The notes beneath the pieces were generated by a model that had not been told where the DNA came from, did not search any database, and saw nothing but the letters and a program-made list of their open reading frames with translations. DNA of 64,000 nucleotides from Streptomyces violaceusniger Tu 4113 (lineage in GTDB: Bacteria; Actinomycetota; Actinomycetes; Streptomycetales; Streptomycetaceae). Within the stretch, counting starts at the first letter, position 1; every line of letters begins with the position of its first letter. Made by a program: the position numbers and the translations under genes. The stretch covers positions 6,386,001 through 6,450,000 of the forward strand of contig NC_015957.1 in NCBI RefSeq assembly GCF_000147815.2. Direction: 5' to 3'. Of the stretch, positions 9,051 through 17,566 are shown in pieces.

Positions 9051-10292
9051 ATGCAGGTCCTCGTGATACACAACCGCTACGCCTCGGCGCAGCCGAGCGG
9101 GGAGAACAAGGTCGTCGACCAGGAGGTGGCGCTGCTGCGCGAGGCCGGCCACCGGGTCGAGGTGTTCGAGCGGCGCAGCGACGACATCGCCGCCCGGTCC
9201 CTCCTCGGCAAGGCCGCGGTGCCGCTGCTGGTGCCGTGGAATCCGGCGGTCCGCGCGGAGCTCGCCGCCCGGCTGCGCGCCGAGCGGCCGGACGTGGTGC
9301 ACGTCCACAACGTCTTCCCGCTCCTGTCGCCCGCGGTGCTTGCCGCCTGCGCCGACGTCGGCGTGCCCGCCGTCGCCACGCTGCACAACTACACCCAGGT
9401 CTGCCCGCCCGGCACGCTGCAGCGGGACGGCCGAGCGTGCACCGAGTGCGTCGGATCGGCGCCGCTGCCCGCCGTCCGGCACGGCTGCTACCGGAACTCC
9501 CGCCTGGCGACGGTGCCGCTAGCGGTCAGCCTGTCGGTCAACCGGCGGCGGTGGTGGTCCGGTGTGGAGCGGTTCTTCTGCATCTCCGCGGCGCAGCGCG
9601 ACGTCCTGGTGCGGTCCGGCATGCCGGCCGACCGGCTGGCGGTGAAGCACAACTTCGTTCCGGAGCCGGGCACTTGCCGAGTGGGCGAGGGAGAGCATCT
9701 GCTCTATCTCGGCCGGCTCGCGGAGGCCAAGGGCGTGCGGCTGCTGATGGCCGCGTGGGACGAGATCGCGGCGAGCGGCGGTGTGGGCGTCCCGCTCGCG
9801 ATCGCCGGCACGGGACCACTGGAGCGAGAGGTGACCGCCTGGGCGGCGGGCCGGGACGATGTGCGCTACGTCGGCCTATTGGACCCGGCGGAGTGCCGAA
9901 CGGCCATCGCGCGGTCGGTCGCCGTGGTGGCTCCCTCGACGTGGCTGGAGGCGTTCGGCCTGGTGGTCGTGGAGGCGATGGCGGCGGGGGTCCCGACCGT
10001 CGCCGCCGGTCACGGCGCCTTCGTCGAACTCGTCGAGGACGGGGTGACCGGGCTGCTGCACCGGCCGGGCGAGTCCGCCTCGCTCGCGTCCCGGATACGC
10101 CGGATCACGACCGAGCCGGCCCGCAACCGGGAGATGGGCCAGGCGGCCCGGCGCCGTTACGAGCAGGGTTTCAGCCCGGCCGTCGGGCTGGAGCGCCTGG
10201 TGGAGGGGTACCGCACCGCGATCGCGGGTCGGTCAGCACTGGCTCGCGGCGGGGACACCCGCGCGAGCAGGGGGGATGGGGACAGTAGATGA
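9051..10292 (+). CDS. Glycosyltransferase family 4
   Basis: 413 aa. ATG 9051 is preferred because GGAGG at 9036-9040 sits 10 bp upstream; a TTG at 9045 is in frame but too close. The N-terminal half has the acceptor-side PSGENKVVDQEVALL motif. The C-terminal GT-B half has YLGRLAEAKGV and the E-x7-E signature in EAFGLVVVEAM, typical of GT4 retaining enzymes using a nucleotide sugar. The middle has an unusual Cys-rich stretch (about 120-145) seen in some polysaccharide GT4 enzymes. It overlaps the methyltransferase start by ATGA. Confidence 0.92.
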   Translation: MQVLVIHNRYASAQPSGENKVVDQEVALLREAGHRVEVFERRSDDIAARSLLGKAAVPLLVPWNPAVRAELAARLRAERPDVVHVHNVFPLLSPAVLAACADVGVPAVATLHNYTQVCPPGTLQRDGRACTECVGSAPLPAVRHGCYRNSRLATVPLAVSLSVNRRRWWSGVERFFCISAAQRDVLVRSGMPADRLAVKHNFVPEPGTCRVGEGEHLLYLGRLAEAKGVRLLMAAWDEIAASGGVGVPLAIAGTGPLEREVTAWAAGRDDVRYVGLLDPAECRTAIARSVAVVAPSTWLEAFGLVVVEAMAAGVPTVAAGHGAFVELVEDGVTGLLHRPGESASLASRIRRITTEPARNREMGQAARRRYEQGFSPAVGLERLVEGYRTAIAGRSALARGGDTRASRGDGDSR

Positions 10293-11524
10293 CACGATGC
10301 CGACTCTGCGGCTCGGAAGCGATGGCGAGCGTCGTCGACCTCGGGGCGACGCCACCATGTGAGAGCTTTCTCGCCGCGGACCAACTGGATCAACCGGAGC
10401 CGGCGTACCCGCTGCACCTGCGGGTCTGCACCGACTGCTGGCTGGCGCAGATCCCACCGCTGATCACGCCGGAGGAGACGTTCAAGGAGTATGCGTACTT
10501 CTCCTCCTACTCGACCTCCTGGGTGGAGCACGCGCGCACGTTCGTCGCCGACGCCGTACAGCGGCTTCCGCTCGGCCCCGACGCCTTCGTGGTCGAGGTG
10601 GCGAGCAACGACGGGTACCTGCTGAGGCACGTGGTGGCCCGCGGGATCCGCTGCCTCGGCATCGAGCCGTCGGTGAACGTCGGCGCCGCGGCGCGGGAGG
10701 CGGGGGTGCCCACGCTCACGGAGTTCCTGGACCCGGCCACCGGCTCGGGCGTCCGCGCCGACCACGGCCCGGCGGACCTGGTCGTGGCCAACAACGTGTA
10801 CGCGCACATCCCCGACGTGGTCGGGTTCACCCGGGGATTGCGCGCCCTGGTGGCCGACGACGGCTGGGTCTCCATCGAGGTGCAGCACCTGCTGACCCTG
10901 ATCGAGGAGAACCAGTACGACACGATCTACCACGAGCACTTCCAGTACTACACGGTCGCGTCCGCGATGCGGGCCCTTGCGAGTGGCGGACTCGCGCTCG
11001 TGGACGTCGAGTTGCTGCCCACGCACGGCGGCTCCATCCGGCTGTGGGCCCGGCCGGCCGAAGCGGCCGGCGAGCCCACCCGGCAGGTGGCCGACGTGCT
11101 GGCCCGGGAGAAGGCCGCCGGGCTGCAGGAGCTGTCCGGATACACCGAGTTCTCCGTCCGGGTGGCCAAGGTACGCCGGGACCTGCTGCGGTTCCTCGTC
11201 GAGGCGGCCGAGCGCGGCGAGACGGTGGTCGGCTACGGCGCCCCGGGCAAGGGCAACACCCTGCTCAACCACTGCGGCATCCGGCCCGACCTGCTCCCGT
11301 ACACGGTCGACCGCAACCCCTACAAGCACGGCAGGTTCACCCCGGGCACCCGTATCCCGATCCTGCCGCCCGAGCAGATAGCCGCCGACAAGCCGGACTA
11401 CGTCCTCGTCCTCCCGTGGAACCTGCGGGCCGAGCTGGTCGAGCAGTTGTCCTTCGTGCACGACTGGGGCGGCCGGCTCGTCTTTCCCATCCCGGATCTG
11501 AGCATTGTCGAGGTCGCATCTTGA
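10289..11524 (+). CDS. Zinc-ribbon SAM-dependent sugar C-methyltransferase
   Basis: 411 aa. The N-terminus is a zinc-binding domain with C4-x2-C7 and C47-x2-C50. The SAM-binding core starts near residue 98 (VVEVASNDGYLL). The C-terminal domain has YGAPGKGNTLLN near 315. This three-part layout is the NDP-4-keto-sugar 3-C-methyltransferase family (TylC3/NovU-like), which makes branched-chain deoxysugars. It lies directly before a sugar-1-phosphate nucleotidyltransferase, so a C-methylated sugar in the repeat unit is likely. The methylated carbon cannot be assigned from sequence. Confidence 0.9.
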   Translation: MTRCRLCGSEAMASVVDLGATPPCESFLAADQLDQPEPAYPLHLRVCTDCWLAQIPPLITPEETFKEYAYFSSYSTSWVEHARTFVADAVQRLPLGPDAFVVEVASNDGYLLRHVVARGIRCLGIEPSVNVGAAAREAGVPTLTEFLDPATGSGVRADHGPADLVVANNVYAHIPDVVGFTRGLRALVADDGWVSIEVQHLLTLIEENQYDTIYHEHFQYYTVASAMRALASGGLALVDVELLPTHGGSIRLWARPAEAAGEPTRQVADVLAREKAAGLQELSGYTEFSVRVAKVRRDLLRFLVEAAERGETVVGYGAPGKGNTLLNHCGIRPDLLPYTVDRNPYKHGRFTPGTRIPILPPEQIAADKPDYVLVLPWNLRAELVEQLSFVHDWGGRLVFPIPDLSIVEVAS

Positions 11525-11537
11525 AAGAGGTCCCAGC

Positions 11538-12332
11538 ATGAAGGTCGTTCTGTTCTGCGGCGGTTACGGGATGCGCATGCGCAGCGGTGCTGCAGACGAC
11601 GTGCCCAAGCCGATGGCGATGGTCGGGCCGCGACCGCTGATCTGGCATGTCATGCGCTACTACGCGCACTTCGGGCACACGGAGTTCATCCTGTGCCTCG
11701 GCTACGGGGCCCACCACATCAAGAACTTCTTCCTCAACTACGAGGAGGCGACGTCCAACGACTTCGTGCTGCGGGGCGGGCGGACCGAGCTGCTGTCCAC
11801 CGACATAGCCCAGTGGACGATCACATTCGCGCAGACCGGCATCGAGTCGCCGATCGGGGAGCGGCTGCGCCGGGTGCGGCACCACCTGGACAGGGACGAG
11901 ATGTTCCTCGCCAACTACGCCGACGTGCTCACCGACGCCCCGCTGCCGGAGATGATCGAGAACTTCGCCCGGCGCGACGCCGGTGCCTCGATGATGGTGG
12001 TACCGCCGCAGTCCTCGTTCCACTGCGTGGACCTGGGTGAGGACGGCCTGGTGGGAGGCATCACCGCGGTGAGCGACATGCCGCTGTGGGAGAACGGCGG
12101 CTACTTCGTACTCCGCCAGGAGGTCTTCGACCACATACCGGAGAACGGGGACCTGGTCGCCGACGGATGCGCCCAACTGGCCAAGCAGGGACGGCTGGTG
12201 GCGCACCAGCACCGCGGCTTCTGGAAGCCGACCGACACGGTGAAGGAGCGGGCCGCGCTCGACGAGGCGTACGCCCGGGGCGAGCGCCCGTGGGCCGTGT
12301 GGGAGCGCGACGGCGCGGGGGTGAGCGCGTGA
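11538..12332 (+). CDS. Sugar-1-phosphate nucleotidyltransferase, glucose-1-phosphate cytidylyltransferase-like
   Basis: 264 aa, ATG 11538 after the AAAGAGG at 11523-11530. The nucleotide-binding signature is GGYGMRMRS followed by DVPKPM, and the product resembles the RfbF/AscA cytidylyltransferase branch (GYGAHHIKNFFLNY). It would activate glucose-1-phosphate, probably with CTP, to start the modified-sugar branch. Pairing with a C-methyltransferase, an RmlC-like epimerase and an SDR fits a branched-sugar pathway. No clear CDP-glucose 4,6-dehydratase (RfbG) is visible in this window. The stop overlaps the next GTG start. Confidence 0.88.
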   Translation: MKVVLFCGGYGMRMRSGAADDVPKPMAMVGPRPLIWHVMRYYAHFGHTEFILCLGYGAHHIKNFFLNYEEATSNDFVLRGGRTELLSTDIAQWTITFAQTGIESPIGERLRRVRHHLDRDEMFLANYADVLTDAPLPEMIENFARRDAGASMMVVPPQSSFHCVDLGEDGLVGGITAVSDMPLWENGGYFVLRQEVFDHIPENGDLVADGCAQLAKQGRLVAHQHRGFWKPTDTVKERAALDEAYARGERPWAVWERDGAGVSA

Positions 12333-12979
12333 TCCGGCTCGGGGCCGGGCGCCACCTGGACCGGATCGTCGCGGTGGGCGCGCACTGCGACGACATCGCC
12401 ATCGGCGCCGGCGGCACGCTGCTGACGCTGTGCGGCGCGCGGCGGGGCAGCCGCGTCGACGCGCTGGTGCTCTCCGGCGGCGGCACCGACCGGGAGCAGG
12501 AGGAGCAGGCCGCACTCGCCGCCTTCTGCCCGGGCGCCGACCTGCGGCTGACCGTGCTCAAGCTGCCGGACGGGCGGATGCCCGCGCACTGGGAGGAGGC
12601 CAAGGCCGCGGTCGAGGAGCTGCGCGCGCGGACCGAACCGGACCTGGTCCTCGCCCCGCGTACCGATGACGCGCACCAGGATCACCGCGGCCTGGCGGAG
12701 CTGCTGCCCACCGCGTTCCGCGACCACCTCGTGCTCGGCTACGAGATCGTCAAGTGGGACGGCGATCTCGGCCGTCCGGCGGCGTACCAGCCGCTGTCGC
12801 CGGAGATCGCCGAACAGAAGGTGCGGCTGCTGCAGGAGCACTACCCCTCGCAGCGGCACCGGCCCTGGTACGACCGGGAGGCCTTCCTCGGCCTTGCCCG
12901 GATCCGCGGCATCGAATGCCACGCCCGCTATGCCGAGGCGTTCGCCGTCACCAAACTCACGCTCAACCTGGGGGGTTGA
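12329..12979 (+). CDS. PIG-L family N-acetyl sugar deacetylase
   Basis: 216 aa, GTG start overlapping the previous stop. Zinc-binding motif 1 is AHCDD (His19, Asp21, Asp22), with Cys replacing the usual Pro, and a second motif DDAHQDHR lies near 110. PIG-L enzymes (MshB, LmbE and others) remove N-acetyl groups from GlcNAc-type substrates. In this operon it probably deacetylates a nucleotide- or lipid-linked amino sugar. It sits between the nucleotidyltransferase and the SDR with almost no spacing. Confidence 0.88.
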   Translation: MIRLGAGRHLDRIVAVGAHCDDIAIGAGGTLLTLCGARRGSRVDALVLSGGGTDREQEEQAALAAFCPGADLRLTVLKLPDGRMPAHWEEAKAAVEELRARTEPDLVLAPRTDDAHQDHRGLAELLPTAFRDHLVLGYEIVKWDGDLGRPAAYQPLSPEIAEQKVRLLQEHYPSQRHRPWYDREAFLGLARIRGIECHARYAEAFAVTKLTLNLGG

Positions 12980-12982
12980 ACC

Positions 12983-14008
12983 TTGCGCGTACTGCTGACC
13001 GGACACCAGGGCTATCTGGGCACCGTGATGGCCCCGGTCCTCGCGGCCGCCGGGCACGAGGTCGTCGGCCTTGACGCCGGCCTGTTCGCCGACTGCGTCC
13101 TGGGCGAGCCGCCCGCGGACCCGCCGGGGCACCGGGTGGACCTGCGCGACGTCACGGCCGCACACGTGGCCGGGGTGGACGCCGTGATCCACCTGGCCGC
13201 GCTCTCCAACGACCCGCTGGGATCGCTCGCGCCGGAACTCACCTACGACATCAACCACCACGCGTCCGTACGCCTTGCCCGGCTGGCCCGCGACACCGGA
13301 GTGCGGCGCTTCCTGTACGCGTCCACCTGCTCGGTCTACGGCGCCACAGGCGGCGACGGCCTGGTGGCCGAGGACGCCCCGCTGCGCCCGGTGACGCCGT
13401 ACGCGGAGTCCAAGGTACGGGTGGAGGACGACCTGCACACGCTGGCCGACGACGACTTCACCCCGGTGTTCATGCGCAACGCCACCGCCTTCGGCTACTC
13501 GCCCCGGCTGCGCGCCGACATCGTGCTGAACAACCTGGTGGGCCACGCCCTCCTGTCCGGCGAGGTGCTCGTGCTCTCCGACGGCACTCCCTGGCGCCCG
13601 CTGGTGCACGCCGCCGACATCGCACGGGCCTTCGCGGCCGCGCTGACCGCGCCGCGGGAAGCGGTGCACGACCGGGCGTTCAACATCGGCAGCGAGACCA
13701 ACAACGTCACGGTCGCCGAGATCGCCGAACAGGTCGCCGAGGCGGTGTCCGGCGCGAAGGTGGTGATCACCGGGGAGACCGGTGCCGATCCGCGGTCGTA
13801 CCGGGTGGACTTCTCCCGGTTCCGCGCCGCGATACCCGGCTTCGACTGCGAGTGGACGGTGAAGCGGGGCGCGCTGGAACTCGCCGATGCCTACCGGAAG
13901 TTCGGGCTGACCCGGGAGGACTTCGAGCAACGTTTCACCCGGCTTGCCGTGCTGCGCGCGGCGTCCGACGCCGGCGCCGTCGACAACACCCTGCGGTGGC
14001 GCCGGTGA
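12983..14008 (+). CDS. NAD-dependent epimerase/dehydratase (extended SDR)
   Basis: 341 aa, TTG start three bases after the PIG-L stop. The NAD motif is TGHQGYLG at residues 6-13, the Ser/Thr region is YASTCSVYG, and the catalytic pair is Tyr140-x3-Lys144 (YAESK). It belongs to the extended SDR group acting on nucleotide sugars (epimerase, 4,6-dehydratase or 4-reductase). With the nucleotidyltransferase and C-methyltransferase upstream it is the candidate for either the dehydratase or the final keto-reduction step. It overlaps the DUF4910 start by GTGA. Confidence 0.9.
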   Translation: MRVLLTGHQGYLGTVMAPVLAAAGHEVVGLDAGLFADCVLGEPPADPPGHRVDLRDVTAAHVAGVDAVIHLAALSNDPLGSLAPELTYDINHHASVRLARLARDTGVRRFLYASTCSVYGATGGDGLVAEDAPLRPVTPYAESKVRVEDDLHTLADDDFTPVFMRNATAFGYSPRLRADIVLNNLVGHALLSGEVLVLSDGTPWRPLVHAADIARAFAAALTAPREAVHDRAFNIGSETNNVTVAEIAEQVAEAVSGAKVVITGETGADPRSYRVDFSRFRAAIPGFDCEWTVKRGALELADAYRKFGLTREDFEQRFTRLAVLRAASDAGAVDNTLRWRR

Positions 14009-15318
14009 CCGCGGTCGGCGAAGAGATGCATACGCTGGTGGAGCGGCTGTACCCGCTCTGCCGGAGCATCACCGGCGACGGTGTGCGCGCCACCCTGGAC
14101 ATCGTCCGCGAGTACATCCCGCTCCAGGTGTACGAGGTGCCGACCGGGACTCAGGTCCTCGACTGGACGGTGCCGCAGGAGTGGAACATCCGGGACGCGT
14201 ATATCGCCGACTCCACCGGCCACCGGGTCGTCGACTTCGCCGCGTCCAGCCTGCACGCGCTCGGCTACAGCGTGCCGGTGTCGGCGACCATGCCGCTGGC
14301 CGAGCTCCGCGCGCATCTGCACACCCTTCCGGACCACCCGAGTTGGGTGCCGTACCGCACCAGCTACTACCAGCCGGAATGGGGGTTCTGCCTGGCCCAG
14401 GAGACCTTGGACGCGCTGCCGGACGGCGACTACGAGGTGCGCATCGACTCCACGCTCGAAGACGGCCATCTCACCTACGCCGAGCACGTGGTTCCCGGGC
14501 AGGTCTCCGACGAGGTGATCGTCTCCTGCCATGTCTGCCACCCGTCGCTGGCCAACGACAACCTGGCCGGCATCGCGGTGGCGACGTTCCTGGCCCGGGC
14601 GCTGGCGCAGGAAACGCCCTACTACACCTACCGGTTCATCTACGCGCCCGGCACCATCGGGGCGATCACCTGGCTGGCCCGCAACGCGGAGCGAATCAAT
14701 GGGGTATCCCCTGCTCGAGCGGAGCCGAGAGCTGGGGGAAGCGTCAGGCACGGGCTGGTGCTGGCCTGCGCCGGCGACTCGGGCCAACTGACGTACAAGC
14801 AGAGCAGGCGCGGCGACGCGGAGATCGACCGGGTGCTGCGGCATGTGCTGACCGCCTCCGAACGCCCGCACCGCGTAGCGGAGTTCACTCCGTACGGCTA
14901 CGACGAGCGGCAGTACTGCTCACCCGGGTTCGATCTCGGGGTGGGCTCCCTCAGCCGGACCCCGTACGCCGGGTACCCCGAGTACCACACCTCGGCGGAC
15001 AACCCGGACTTCGTCTCCCCCGAGGCGATGGCGGACACCCTCGCCGTCTGCCGCGAGGCGTTCGCCGTCCTCGACCGCAACCGGCGGTACGTCAACCTCA
15101 GCCCCTATGGCGAGCCACAACTGGGCCGACGCGGGTTGTACGACTCGCTCGGCGGCCGCAGCGACGCGAAGCAGTCCCAGATGGCCATGCTCTGGGTGCT
15201 CAGCCTCTCCGACGGCGAGCACAGTCTGCTGGACGTCGCCGAGCGGTCCGGGCTGCCGTTCGACACCGTCGCCCTCGCGGCCGGCGCCCTGCACGGCGCC
15301 GGGCTGATCAAGGCATGA
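14005..15318 (+). CDS. DUF4910 (aminopeptidase-like) protein with C-terminal winged helix, interrupted by a dispersed repeat
   Basis: 437 aa from GTG 14005. The body is the M28-peptidase-like DUF4910/DUF2172 fold with VSCHVCHPSLANDN near 172 and HTSADNPDFV later, and a small winged-helix domain ends the protein. Such genes sit in many surface-glycan clusters next to PIG-L, SDR and C-methyltransferase genes, with no established reaction. About 16 extra residues (N-G-V-S-P through G-G-S-V, about 232-247) are encoded by a dispersed repeat at 14698-14745 in a loop before RHGLVLACAGDSG. The frame is kept, so a full protein is still expected. Confidence 0.85.
   Translation: MTAVGEEMHTLVERLYPLCRSITGDGVRATLDIVREYIPLQVYEVPTGTQVLDWTVPQEWNIRDAYIADSTGHRVVDFAASSLHALGYSVPVSATMPLAELRAHLHTLPDHPSWVPYRTSYYQPEWGFCLAQETLDALPDGDYEVRIDSTLEDGHLTYAEHVVPGQVSDEVIVSCHVCHPSLANDNLAGIAVATFLARALAQETPYYTYRFIYAPGTIGAITWLARNAERINGVSPARAEPRAGGSVRHGLVLACAGDSGQLTYKQSRRGDAEIDRVLRHVLTASERPHRVAEFTPYGYDERQYCSPGFDLGVGSLSRTPYAGYPEYHTSADNPDFVSPEAMADTLAVCREAFAVLDRNRRYVNLSPYGEPQLGRRGLYDSLGGRSDAKQSQMAMLWVLSLSDGEHSLLDVAERSGLPFDTVALAAGALHGAGLIKA
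14698..14743 (+). repeat. Intragenic dispersed palindromic repeat, copy A
   Basis: This 46 bp unit begins AATGGGGTATCCCCTGCTCG and ends GGGGGAAGCG. It shares its first 20 bases exactly, and much of its right half, with copy B at 18182-18228. It is read here as a 16-residue insert in the DUF4910 protein. It has the look of a small palindromic Streptomyces dispersed repeat (GGGG-TAT-CCCC dyad at the left end). Confidence 0.75.
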
Positions 15319-16622
15319 CGCCGATGACCACCGAGGAGGAGAATCCGCAGAAAACGGCGCCACCGGCCCGGTCCGCCCGGCGGGCCCTCGTCGGCCGGCT
15401 GTCCTGGGGACTGGCCGACCAGGCGGCCTCCAGCATGTCCAACTTCGTGGTGGGCATCTACGTGGCCCGCTCGCTGGGGGTGACCGCGTTCGGCGTGTTC
15501 AGCCTCGCCTGGGTGACCTACGGCGTGGTGCTCAACGTCTCCCGCGGCCTTGCCACCGACCCGCTCGTGGTGCGCTTCAGCGGCGTGTCGGAGGCGTCCT
15601 GGCGCGGGGCGGTGACCCGGTCGACGGGTACCGCACTCGGTGCCGGCGCGGCCATCGGCGCGGCGTGTCTGGTGGCCGGGCTCGGCGTCGGCGGCCGCGT
15701 GGGGCCCGCGTTCGCGGCCCTTGGTGTCATGTTGCCGGGGCTGCTGCTCCAGGACGCCTGGCGGTTCTCGTTCTTCGCCGCCGGCAGTGGGCGGAAGGCA
15801 TTCGTCAACGACGTCGTGTGGGGTGTCGCGCTCGTCCCGGCCATGGTGGTGGCGGCCCGTGTGGGCAGCGTGGCCGCTTATCTGCTCGCCTGGGGCGCGT
15901 CCGCCACGGTGGCGGCGGGGTACGGCTACCTCCAGTCCGGCATCCGGCCCCGGATGACCGAGGCGCGCGGGTGGCTTCGCGAGCAGCGCGATCTCGGCTA
16001 CCGGTACCTGGTCGAGAACGTCAGCCTCAGTGGCGCGAGCCAGCTGCGGGCGTACGGGCTCGGCGCGATCGTCGGGGTCGGCGCGGTGGGTGCGGTGCGG
16101 GGCGCCGAGCTCCTGCTCGGCCCGTTCCTCGCCGTGCTCATGGGGCTTTCGCTGGTCACCGTCCCGGAGGCGGCACGGGTGCTGCGGCAGGCCCCGCATC
16201 AACTGGGCAGGTTCTGCCTCCTGCTCGGCGGCGGGCAGGCCGTCGGCGCGCTGCTCTGGGGCACAGCGCTGCTGCTGATGCCCGGCCGGCTCGGCGAGCT
16301 GGCGCTCGGCGACGTCTGGCACTCCGCCTCGGAACTCATCGTGCCGATCACCCTCGGCGTCGCGGGCGCGGGCCTCGGTACCGGCGCGGCGGCCGGGCTG
16401 CGCGCGCTCGGCGCGGCCCGGCGCAGCCTGCGCTGCCAGTTGTTCGCCTCCGCCTGCTACGTCGGCGGCGGGCTCGGCGGGGCCGCCGTCGCCGGCACGG
16501 TCGGCTCGGCCTGGGGCGTCGCCGCCGCGACCATCAGCGGCTCCGCCGTGTGGTGGCAGCAGCTTCGGTCCGCCCTGCGCGAGCGCCACCGCGATCCCAT
16601 CCCCGAAGTGAGGACATCATGA
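15315..16622 (+). CDS. Wzx-like polysaccharide flippase (MOP superfamily)
   Basis: 435 aa, ATG 15315 overlapping the previous stop; ATG 15324 is an alternative. A charged N-terminal tail of about 25 residues is followed by roughly 12 hydrophobic helices, beginning LSWGLADQAASSMSNFVVG, with the repeat pattern of MOP-type oligosaccharide exporters. It should flip the undecaprenyl-linked repeat unit for the Wzy-like polymerase encoded at 7807. It is followed by an ATGA overlap with a GT2 gene. Confidence 0.85.
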   Translation: MTPMTTEEENPQKTAPPARSARRALVGRLSWGLADQAASSMSNFVVGIYVARSLGVTAFGVFSLAWVTYGVVLNVSRGLATDPLVVRFSGVSEASWRGAVTRSTGTALGAGAAIGAACLVAGLGVGGRVGPAFAALGVMLPGLLLQDAWRFSFFAAGSGRKAFVNDVVWGVALVPAMVVAARVGSVAAYLLAWGASATVAAGYGYLQSGIRPRMTEARGWLREQRDLGYRYLVENVSLSGASQLRAYGLGAIVGVGAVGAVRGAELLLGPFLAVLMGLSLVTVPEAARVLRQAPHQLGRFCLLLGGGQAVGALLWGTALLLMPGRLGELALGDVWHSASELIVPITLGVAGAGLGTGAAAGLRALGAARRSLRCQLFASACYVGGGLGGAAVAGTVGSAWGVAAATISGSAVWWQQLRSALRERHRDPIPEVRTS

Positions 16623-17566
16623 CCGCCCACCCCAGGCTGAGCATCGGCCTGCCCGTGTACAACGGCGAGGAGTACCTGGCCGAGTCGCTCGACGCCCTGC
16701 TCGGCCAGACCTACGAGGACTTCGAGCTGGTCATCTCCGACAACGCCTCGACCGACGGGACCCAGGACATCTGCCGCGCGTACGCCGCGAAGGACTCACG
16801 CATCCGGTATCTCCGGCTGCCCCGGAACATCGGCGCCACGCCGAACCACAACCATGTGTTCGCCCAGTCCCGCGGCGAGCTGTTCAAGTGGGCCTCGCAC
16901 GACGACCTGTACGGCCGGGACCTGCTGCGGCGCTGTGTGGAGGCGCTGGACGAGCGGCCGGAGGTCATCCTCGCCCACGCCGACCAGGCGGTCATCGACG
17001 GCGACGGCCAGGTGAAGGTCCCCTATGAGTACACGCTCGCCACCGACTCGCCGCACCCGCCGGAGCGCTTCCGGAGTCTGCTGTTCGAGCCGGGTGGCGA
17101 CGACTTCTACGGGGTGATGCGGGCCGAGATGCTGCGCCGGGTGAAGCCGATGGACAGCTACCACCACGCGGACCGCACGTTCGTCGCCGAGATCACCCTG
17201 CACGGGCCCTTCCACCAGGTGCCGGAGCTGCTGTACTTCCGCCGCGACCACCCCACCCGCGCCGAGCGGGCGAACCCGTCCAAGCGCTCCCGGTGCGTCA
17301 ACCTGGACCCGCGCCGGGCGGGCAAGCTGCACCCGACGCCCCGGCTGCTCGCCGAGTACATCTGGGGCTTCGCCTCCGCGATCCGGCGGGCGCCGTTGTC
17401 CCCGGCCGGCCGGCGCGCGTGCTACCGCCACCTGGCCGCATGGATGACCAGCCGGGTCCGGCCGGGCGCCGGCGAGCGGGTCGAGGACCGCACCCCGGTC
17501 GACCCGGCCCTGCTCACGGTCTCCGTCGACGCCCTCGTCGCCGGCCGCGAGGGGAGGCAGACATGA
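16619..17566 (+). CDS. Glycosyltransferase family 2
   Basis: 315 aa. GT-A fold with LPVYNGEEYL near the N-terminus, SDNASTDGT and a metal-binding SHDDLY motif. The C-terminal half is variable and likely sets the acceptor. It is the second glycosyltransferase of the operon, so with the GT4 enzyme only two glycosidic bonds of the repeat unit are explained inside this window; other transferases may lie left of it. It is coupled to both neighbours by ATGA overlaps. Confidence 0.9.
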   Translation: MTAHPRLSIGLPVYNGEEYLAESLDALLGQTYEDFELVISDNASTDGTQDICRAYAAKDSRIRYLRLPRNIGATPNHNHVFAQSRGELFKWASHDDLYGRDLLRRCVEALDERPEVILAHADQAVIDGDGQVKVPYEYTLATDSPHPPERFRSLLFEPGGDDFYGVMRAEMLRRVKPMDSYHHADRTFVAEITLHGPFHQVPELLYFRRDHPTRAERANPSKRSRCVNLDPRRAGKLHPTPRLLAEYIWGFASAIRRAPLSPAGRRACYRHLAAWMTSRVRPGAGERVEDRTPVDPALLTVSVDALVAGREGRQT

